A stretch of DNA of 64,000 bases from Marthasterias glacialis (Eukaryota; Echinodermata; Asteroidea; Forcipulatida; Asteriidae), in NCBI GenBank assembly GCA_911728455.2, contig OU452223.1, positions 28,467,321-28,531,320 of the forward strand, given 5' to 3'. Below, piece by piece: positions 55,519 through 64,000 of the stretch (positions are counted from its first letter, which is position 1; each line of letters begins with the position of its first letter). The notes beneath the pieces were generated by a model. It saw only the letters and a list, made by a program, of their open reading frames with translations. It had not been told where the DNA came from and searched no databases. The translations under genes and the position numbers were made by a program.

Positions 55519-58137
55519 GTAAGTGTGTAAGGTGATATCGCTACTTATGACACGCTGGCAAGGGTTTCTTGTCTCCATTAAAAAAAAACCGCGGCTTGGG
55601 CTACAATAGCCTTGTAGTAGTAGCCAAGTGGCCTATGTAGAGTTAAAGTTCACATGTTCACTCAGTTGGAATATCGTGATAGAACACGCGAGGACATGTA
55701 AGTGTGAACAACGTTAATGAGTTAGTACAATCCACAGCGACCAAGCTACATTATTATTTTTAAACTTTAGATTTTGATGAGTTTTGATCTGTGTCCCGAA
55801 CAAGGTCGAATTGCTCTTCAGTCATTTGAGTTAAGCTGAGCCGCTTGAAGTGAGCGGAATGGTTATCGACTGTTAAAGATTCCAATAAGTGTCTACACGG
55901 TTTCAGGAAAATACTTCAGCTTAACGGTTTCGAAACGGTTATGAAAATTATTACATTTAAAAAAATGTTTGTGGGGAAAGTGTTATTTTTGATTCTGTGT
56001 CTCCATTTTTGCCTCTTTCCATGCATGTCGACTTAAAAAAGATATTGAAACTCGCAACTTGGTTTTACTCGTGGTCTATCAATATGGGTGCAAATGTTCG
56101 TCTATCATTACTTTGTCTTTTGTCATTTACTGTCGCGGTTAATCACGAATTGAAAGACAGCAACATCCTCATAATGCGATGAGAGGAATGTCGCATTGGT
56201 GCTATTGTAAATCATGCAGGTGCCCACCAGGAACTTGCCTATGGACACGGAAGGAATGAAAGAAAATACACGTCATGGCTCGATAAAAGTAATGCCTAAA
56301 GAGCAAATCTATAAAACATTCACTGAGTATCATGCCACCTTCGAAGAAAATTATCAATTTAATGAGATTGCACCCGCGGAAAAAAAAGTTAATTCGGGAG
56401 CAAGCTGGACCCTCCACGGGGAATGATTGTGTCTACAACGGCACAGTTACACACCACGACACCGAGACTCCACTTCATTCCACAAGACTCATGCATTGGC
56501 ACGAGCAAGACAAAAAAAATGATCTTCAACGAATTTCTCACTGTTTGTTATTACAAGAGGCTCGTGGTTCCAAATGCCTCGTCAATTTCCCCCCATTCAT
56601 TATAAGAGATTTGTAAGTATTATTCAGTGATCTTTTGTAAATCCCTGCTGGGATTAGGTACGGGTAGACGTCCTATCAGAGGTGGATTTAGAAATCCCAG
56701 GCATTTCTTCACGTACCATCGCCTTAAGTCTTTTGTGACATGCATTTGATTTGTAGGCACTATAGTAGCCATCTTTATGTAGATTCCTGACAGTGTCAGT
56801 GTAAAGTTTAACGGAATGGATTGGACCATGGAGGAAGAAAATTTGAATGTTTTTTCTTGCATTCTCATTTCTTTTGCGTGGATATTTTTAAAACAAAAAT
56901 GAAAAAAACAACCGTCATGATGTTCAGGCAAACAAACGCAAACTCAACCTTCAGAACTCAGTCTTCGGCTCAGACTCAAGACTCAAACTCAGACCCAGCA
57001 ATATATATGATGGTTTGAATGTTACCATTATAAGTATCCACAGGGAAAACACAAACATCAGACATCTTGACTCGGAGCCAGACTTGATCAAGACCACGAC
57101 GAGCTGAGTCGATGAGTCGACCACGACGAGCTGCATACTCAACACTCAAACTTCAATTCAGATTCAAGCTTAAGACTAAAGTAACAACCTCAACCGTAAG
57201 AAGTTCAACTCGACCTTCAAGACTCCAGTCTAAGGACTCCAGTCTATAATCAGGGACCAATTAATGTCATTGGGCTGTTGTTTAACATGAACATAAAATA
57301 TTGCTACAACAAATTTATTTTGCTGAGCAAACATAAGCAGGAACAAGCTGAGTGAAATGTGCATTGTTGACATTCATATTTAAAGGTAGCCCATTACAGC
57401 TTCGGAAGATTTTTTCTTGCTTAGCAAATTGTTATGCGGCGCATTAAACAACCTTAAGAAATTGGACACTGAGCCCACAGGTCCATAAAACTGCTAATCT
57501 TTACTTAGCAGACATGTGATACCAGCCAAAATGCTGTAAGTTAACAATGTTGTGACAGGTGCCCCGTTAATTTTTTGTCTGCTTTGAAATTGGACCCGTC
57601 TTTTAGGTCACGTGTGGGTATCCCACCGGATCACATGATGCTAAATATAACATTGTTTTGTTTTTATCATTTGCCAATGCAAATCACTTCAATTCTTTGA
57701 GCCTTTAAAAAAAATACTAGTCGCACAAATCAATGACGTCACAAACATCTGTGGTTGGAAATGTCCTTTAAAGACATCTCGTCTCTCAGATTTTTAGTTT
57801 GGTGTATTTAGGATTTCCAGAGAATGTTCCGGTTGATTTCACAGGCTTAGCCAGGAGTTTTATTTGTTTTATGTCTTTCTATTCTAATTATTTTTGATTT
57901 GTCTGTGTTAATTTTTTTTTTTTTAGAGACGAATCCTCTATTTGGTTTCAATCCAATTAAGATATTGTAGTCCACTACCCATCGTTGTGCATAACCCCGC
58001 TATTTACCAGGTTGTTTCACACTTGGGGACTGATCTTTGGCCTATCGATAAAAGGTTTGGCTCTTGTATAGACACCCACCGAGCAAAGAGGTTTGGCATT
58101 GCACAGGATATAAACTAAGGTTGAGCAAAGAAAATTT
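55519..58137. other. Region without a supported gene
   Basis: Includes an open stretch at 56214-56426 after a CATGCAG acceptor-like site, and degenerate CAAGACTCAAACTC-type simple sequence at 56940-57240. Nothing was recognised as a conserved protein. Confidence 0.35.
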
Positions 58138-58262
58138 GGCTGATGCCAGACTCGAACCCGCGACCTCTCGAACGCCGTATATATGTTTGGCCTTGCACAT
58201 GACCGCCCACAAACACAGGGCTGGTTAGCACAGTTGGTTAGAGCGCTCGTACGGCAGATGAC
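58138..58262. mobile_element. Two tRNA-derived SINE fragments in opposite orientation
   Basis: Minus strand at 58138-58166 reads as a tRNA 3' end (GGTCGCGGGTTCGAGTCTGG). Plus strand at 58217-58260 reads as a tRNA 5' half (TTAGCACAGTTGGTTAGAGC). Confidence 0.55.
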
Positions 58263-58753
58263 TTCAGCTGTCCAGTTTATTATTGTACAGACTTTCTAGC
58301 CCTTAGGCTCGTCCGCATCTAAACAAATTTAACAGTGTACATGGTATAATAAATTATAGACGAGTGTGTGCAGTCAGGCACTTCATACAATGGTAAGAAT
58401 AGTCTAACAGAGTGATTGGGGTAAACTCACTGAATAGATGTGGGGCTCATCCATTATGCATAGCTCCTCTAGTTGTGCACGGTCAGCACTTGCAGTTTTA
58501 TACACGTACTTTCCTATATATGTATTCATTTTAATATTGAAATTGTTAATGGAAATTGTATTAAAATTTGTATGTATATATGTACATTTTTCACACCAGA
58601 TGAATGAAATATTGAGTTGAATTGAATTTAAAAGACAGGTTGCAGCATGATGCAGTTACGACGAGATCCACATTTTTATCTCAAGAAGAACATTCCTCCA
58701 TCTTTGAGGGTAACAAGGATTGATTTCCTTGAACCTTCAAGTCTTTCCGAATA

Positions 58754-58874
58754 GACCTTATGCATGTGACGTCACTATGAGCATTTAGTACAGGAACGGG
58801 CTGAGGTCAAAAAAGCTACAACGCACGTTTGAGGCTGCATTTGACCTCAAAGATGGCGGCGGATGCATAAGGTC
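58754..58874. mobile_element. 121-bp MITE-like element
   Basis: Perfect 12-bp ends GACCTTATGCAT and ATGCATAAGGTC, with an inner inverted pair TGAGGTCAAA / TTTGACCTCA. TA precedes the left end; TTATA follows the right end. Confidence 0.65.
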
Positions 58875-60339
58875 TTATAGAATGAAGCGGTTGGGTATAG
58901 GTCGTTTTGTGTATGAATAAGGGGGTCAGGTGCTATGTTACCCCCACCACCGCCACCAACGAACACTCTAAAACTAAAAATAGTGGATTACAGTACTTTG
59001 GGTAAACCTCTTGCATTTTGGTTTCAATCAGATAAACCGACAAACCCTTCGCTCTAGCCTTGCCACCCGATTCGCAACTCCATTAGTCTCCACAACCATT
59101 CGTGTCACCACGTGTCTTTCAGTAACATAAATTAATTATTTAATTTACAAAAACTATTGAAGAATCGCTTGAAAGAAGAACATTCATTTGACTCCCCAAG
59201 AAGCAGCAGAAGTCAGATGTTCAGAGGTCGGACCTAGGCCGTGGATTGATTCCTCGCCGGTCACAGTCAAACAACAGGCCGGGGCACACGATCATGGCCT
59301 TTCGGCATTTATACTAAGTTATTTTCGCTGCCAGTGAAAAGTCTAAGGGTCATGGTATTACAGTTAAGTCGATGGGATATATCTTCTTTCATAATTCATT
59401 TAAACGTTTTTACGGCTAACGAAGATTCTGTGTTCCACATACTGTGGTTTGTACGGTTTTTACGTCAATTTGGATGATAAAGAAATAAATAAAGAAAAAC
59501 GGGAAAAACAAAGAACAGGGAAAACAAAGACAATACAACATAGAGAAAAGATAAACAGCCGGCAAGCTGCAAACAACAATTGGAAAAAAGAGAAGTCCTC
59601 GATTTACTGGGTTGAATAAACGTGTGTGTGTGTATGTGGGGAGTTGTCATTATGATGAAATTTGAATTATTTTTTATTTCAGCAGCTTTTTGTTTTTACG
59701 TCGAAAAAAAGCAGAGAATGAAATAATACAGCTATAGTCCTCGATCAAAAATGGATGAGTTTCGTGAATGCATTTGTGAAAAATTGAAAGAAAATAGTCA
59801 TTAAAACTGGTCAAATAAAGCCAGAAGTCTTTCGAAATAGTTCAGGGAATTGTTTCCTAATGCAAGCATAATATCTCCCGATTCCTCAGTGTAGGCCAAC
59901 ATTAAAAAACATTTTCCCAAAGGTGTTAACTGCTTTTGACATTAAGAATTACGTTTTCCAGGTGGTAATCAACATTCGTTCGCAACTAATCGCGTGAGGT
60001 GACATTTCAATCTAAAAGAAATATTGCAAACTATCTATTTTACCCATTCTTTAATTTGATGACATATATTGGGGGGGGGGGGCCTTCGACTCTAGTGGTG
60101 GGTGAAGCACGTGACAACTCATCCATTATACCCTTTAAAGGGACATTACATCATTTTTTAAAAGAGAAAATAAATGCCTCTTCGTCCTTTAGTTTTTAAT
60201 CAAAACACCATCACCGAAATTTCATCCAAATAGATGGCCAACTTGTTTTTTCGGGGGGGGGGGTGTTTTTTGGGGGAGGGGTCTTTAAACTCTAGTTTCA
60301 GACGGAATTATTTCTCTGGAGGATTGACAGTAGCATAAA

Positions 60340-60632
60340 CTTTGGCACTCAGGTTTGAGCGGTTTCTTCATTCCCTTTCACCTCTGTGGACCCTGGTTCG
60401 AATCTCGCCTCAGACCTTTGACCAGAGCCTTGCATGTACATTGGGTTTTCAGTCCCTAAATTGCCTGGGTTTTCTCCAACTCTTTTATCTTCACACATCT
60501 AAAACTGACGTTTCTCCGTCTTCTTCTCTTTAATCTACTCACATGTATCTTCAGGCCTATGGGTCACAGTGCAAGACTATACATTGTGGAATGCCTTGAG
60601 TTTCATTACCAGAAAAATAATTATAACGATGA
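60340..60632 (+). mobile_element. tRNA-derived SINE
   Basis: B-box-like CTGGTTCGAATCTCG at 60391, then TTGGGTTTTCAGTCCCTAAA, CACATGTATCTTCAGGCCTA and the end GCCTTGAGTTTCATTACCAG with an AATAATTATAA tail. Same family as 18056-18265. Confidence 0.7.
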
Positions 60633-61379
60633 ACTTTGTAATTATTGAGCCTTCTGGACTGGAACTAATAGGTTTTATTATCGATGGTTCAGATCCTGTA
60701 TTTCAGCTGATAGTACTCTTCAGTTTATTGAACCGGTACGATTGAATTCACTGGGATGAAGAATGTGTAGAAGATATCAAAGTTTCGTTATTTCTAATTG
60801 CAATTTTTCGCAAAAAGTATTAGTACATTTTAGCTGGTTTATTTCTATGCCTTTCTTTTACGTGCGGCCTTATGCCCGTCCAGGGACAAAGTGGATAGGT
60901 AGGTCGGTATTTCTATTTAGTTTGGAAAAATAATAATTTATAATTCTAAGAGGCAAATGCCCTTGGTTAACAAACAGCAAAAAATAACCGATAAAAGTTC
61001 AAGGATGTTATCCATTGTGACATTTTGATAATCTCGTTAATCATTTTGTTTTGACAGATTTCCACGCGTGAAAGTCTTTTTTTCTATTAAGTTGCTGAAT
61101 CTTGCTGAACTAAAATGATTACGGTCTTTTGATTAATAATAGCATTGGTACACTACCGAGCAAGGGATGGAGAATGCAAGTGATACGGTCCCTTTTGTTA
61201 GTGTGTGTGTGTGGTCCGCTAGTGAAAACCCCCAAATAAATAGTCCACACGATTGCTCTTCTTTCTTTGTTTTTTATTCTATTTTGATATACTTTAAACA
61301 CACTTCAGCCTGGTAATGCGATGTTTGAATGTTTTATTAAATCATTAATGATAATAAAGACACCTCTACTACTAAGAAG

Positions 61380-62530
61380 GATGATCCCGCAAGGATGATC
61401 ACGCTGATCGTTGACGCGTTTACACTTAAAGGGGCTGTGTCGTCATGATCGTAGTCTGCCTGTTTTGGGGCCCAGAAACATGAACTCTCACCCAGTTACT
61501 GCACGCGCCCGCGTTGACCATCATATCACAAAGGGCGCCGTCTTTATTATTCTGTGATGTGACCGCTACTCGCGCGTGTGTGCGTCCAATAACAGGTTGA
61601 GTGGTCATAAGTCAGTCTAGCCACAGACTAGCTGTGATCATGACACAGGCCCTTTAAGTCTGATCTCGCCCTGATCCTCCTTTTTACAGCGGTGTTAAAA
61701 CAGAAGTTCTGAACAGCTAGTGTGAAAGGTCAACTAAACAAGGTCATTGATACTAAAACTTGCAAGTAAATTACAAGCAATTAAAAAGTTTCGCCGCGCG
61801 GAACAATCGAGTTCCCCCCCCAGTCGTAGCATCGGTAGAGATAGGACCGAGGCAGCGCATACAGCAACAATTCGTTTAATACTCGCGATGTATGAATTCA
61901 ACAGTCAATAGAAAACAATCGTTTTGCGATAATATGTAAATTAGACAGTCGAGTCCGTGTCTGCTAATCGCCTCCATCGATAGATTGTGTTCTGTGCGTT
62001 ATGGCTTATGCATATTTACTGTGTAAGCAAAGCGAAATGGTTTCAAGCAAGCTTGTTCGACTCGCACGTGTTGATTATGACTGTGAGTGGCGTTGAATTT
62101 TTGGTTTTAGACTGAACTGATGCCTCCCGCTTGCAAAGTAAGAAATAACTGTGCTCTGGATATGTTAACAACATTACCGGTACTGCAGTATGTATTAAAT
62201 CGTTGTTTTTCTGTACGAAGTTGGAAAACAGCAAGAACACTGATCTCCGATTTTTAATACCTGTCCGTCCTCATGTTTTTATTCAACCCGCCCCGCATTC
62301 GAAACCGGAAGTTGGCAGGTCAAATTGCGGGGTCTGATCCTGCTTTGCGTTTATACTTGTTTTTTGATCCACCTTGCGGGATCTGATCCCGCATTGATCC
62401 CGCATTAAAGGGGGATCAAAAAGGAGGATGAGCAAAAAGGAGGATCAGATCTTGATCGCTTTTGCGTTTACACTAGCTGTTGATCGCCCTTTGATCGCCC
62501 TTGCCGGATCAAGTGTAAATGCTGTCGCGT
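61380..62530. repeat. GATC-rich inverted and direct motif region
   Basis: GATCCCGCAAGG, GATCACGCTGATCG and GCGTTTACACTT on the left side reappear as TTGCGTTTATACTTG, GATCCCGCATTGATCCCGC, GCGTTTACACTAGC and GATCAAGTGTAAATGC at 62345-62524. It may be an older fold-back element into which 61426-61657 was inserted. Confidence 0.45.
61426..61657. mobile_element. 232-bp TTAA-flanked MITE-like element
   Basis: TTAA with AGGGGCTGTGTCGTCATGATC on the left and GATCATGACACAGGCCCT then TTAA on the right. The interior has an AGTCTAG/CTAGCTGTG near-palindrome. Confidence 0.7.
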
Positions 62531-62994
62531 CTCAAATATAAAAGATAAATCTCCTGCAACTGTAATTTATTTCTTGAGGTTCATTTGCATGATGCCACTA
62601 CTCAATTATTAAAATCCAAATCATATACCTGTAACATTTATTGCTGCTTCATGTGGTCATTCATACTGGGGTACAACAGGGAATAATATTAACGCCATTA
62701 ACCAAATGTTGCAATCTAATATTAATAGTGTCAGTGCATGCTTTGCATTAATCCCGAGAAGACAAAAGCTTTGCTTTTGATTTTCTCGTACTAATAAAGT
62801 AGACAATTTGAATGTTTCTATAAGGACACCCCATTCGAGCAGGTTGGGTAAGCCAGTTACTTAGGGTTTGAAGTTGACAAAAACTCACCTGGGATTCCCA
62901 TGCCAGAAGAGTACGTAAATAGGTTGCTTTTAAGGTTAAAAAAATACAACCTGAAAAATGAAAAAAAGTGATTTGCAGTGATTTACACCTTTAA

Positions 62995-63444
62995 GCGTAG
63001 TGCTGCCACATGAATAAAACGAAACCCACTCTTACCATTTATGTACACGATAATTATCATGTACGTACATGATAACTTGAACTTACCGTGAATATACACG
63101 GTAACTACTATCATGTACGTACATGATAACTATTAAGTACGTAATACAATAACTATAATGTACCAATACAACGATAAGTCCAGCTGTCGTGTACGTACAC
63201 GATAGTTATCGTGTATGTACATGAATATTATCGTGTACTGTACGTACATGAAAGTTATCGTGTACGTACACATTAATTATCATTTAGGTACAAAATATGT
63301 CATTATCGTGTATGGACATGATGGTTACCGTGTACGTACATGGTAGTTACCGTGTACGTACATGGTAGTTATTATGTACATACATGTAGTTATCGTGTAC
63401 GTACACGGTAATACCGGGATTTTATTCATGTGGCGGCACTACGC
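62995..63444. mobile_element. 450-bp terminal-inverted-repeat element filled with GTAC palindromes
   Basis: 25-bp ends with one mismatch (GCGTAGTGCTGCCACATGAA... and its complement with CCGCC). The interior carries about fifteen degenerate tandem units built on TCGTGTACGTACACGA / ATCATGTACGTACATGAT, each itself a palindrome, so the element can fold at two scales. Confidence 0.85.
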
Positions 63445-64000
63445 ATACGTACATCTTAAATGATATAATCTCACATAACACGAAGATGAATAAAGAATCC
63501 ATCACACATTGAGGAGAAACCACTGCATATGACTATACCCACTGAAGGTACACTATGACCAGACGTTAAACCATGTCTTCTACAGACATGGATAAACCAT
63601 TGCCCATGAAAAACTATAATAGATCATATCCCAATACGAAAACTGTCAGGAAAATTTCCCAACAGCACACACTACAAAGGAGACAATAGATCCAACCTCA
63701 AATAGTTCCGATCACATATACCAAAGGTTGTCCGATGTTTAACATTAAGGTCAACGACACGGTGGGAATCTCTCGTCTCTATTAATGATCGAGCAACCAT
63801 GACCATACATTACAAGAATACAATAAAAATGGTTGACATTCTGATCATGTTAAACATCTGAATATAATACACACAACACTTATATATAGATATGCCATAA
63901 CTTAGTGAGCTACGAAGAGTTGGAATACACCAAACTACAAAATTGCCGACAAAAAATGTCCACTTAGCAACTACACTAACATTAGGAACCACCAATCTCA
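63445..64000. other. Right end of the window, no feature recognised
   Basis: AT-rich sequence; no exon, RNA gene or repeat identified. Confidence 0.4.

Noticed and set aside
56214..56616. Two overlapping plus-strand frames (70 and 94 codons)
   Set aside because: An acceptor-like site precedes them, but frames conflict, phase with the 55431 exon gives early stop, and no family is recognisable.

Overview
This window is nuclear DNA from an animal, AT-rich, with spliced genes and many fold-back and tRNA-derived repeats. Protein similarity (an invertebrate-type Arp3 and a SOSS-B/NABP protein) and the style of the SINEs suggest a marine invertebrate deuterostome, most likely an echinoderm. That placement is an inference. 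No prokaryotic, CRISPR or viral structure was recognised.

Left part (1-26 kb). The first two coding exons of a single-strand DNA-binding SOSS complex subunit B gene (NABP family) lie on the minus strand at 917-1793, and the rest runs off the left edge. A previously unrecognised five-exon plus-strand gene (4138-6963) can be assembled into a 336-residue single-pass membrane protein with a CxxC-x17-CxxC motif. All four of its introns are in phase 2. Next, on the minus strand and convergent with it, is a complete ACTR3 (Arp3) gene: twelve coding exons (10570-25900), every junction with GT/AG ends and correct phase, giving exactly 418 residues. Its introns hold several terminal-inverted-repeat elements, SINEs and a 16-bp minisatellite.

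Centre (27.3-44.4 kb). About 17 kb is an uninterrupted tandem array of roughly 115 tRNA-Leu-derived monomers of about 124-152 bp, all with the tRNA on the minus strand. By reading I count 33 copies with the same canonical 82-nt tRNA body: 25 with anticodon AAG and 8 with anticodon TAG, differing by one base. The rest are near-intact variants, a damaged-acceptor class (A') and two degenerate but homogeneous classes (B and C). Monomers are arranged in 13-mer higher-order repeats of 1893, 1878 and 1914 bp, with chimeric monomers whose crossover point is the anticodon arm. Canonical copies are followed on their own strand by a T-run suited to Pol III termination. Scattered degenerate copies continue to about 46.3 kb, one of them split by a 527-bp fold-back element.

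Right part (44.4-64 kb). I find no convincing conserved protein gene here. It contains a tRNA-Leu(CAA)-headed SINE, other SINE fragments, a retroelement tail also found in an ACTR3 intron, several MITE-like elements (including TTAA-flanked ones), a 450-bp terminal-inverted-repeat element filled with GTAC palindromes, and a few weak exon candidates.
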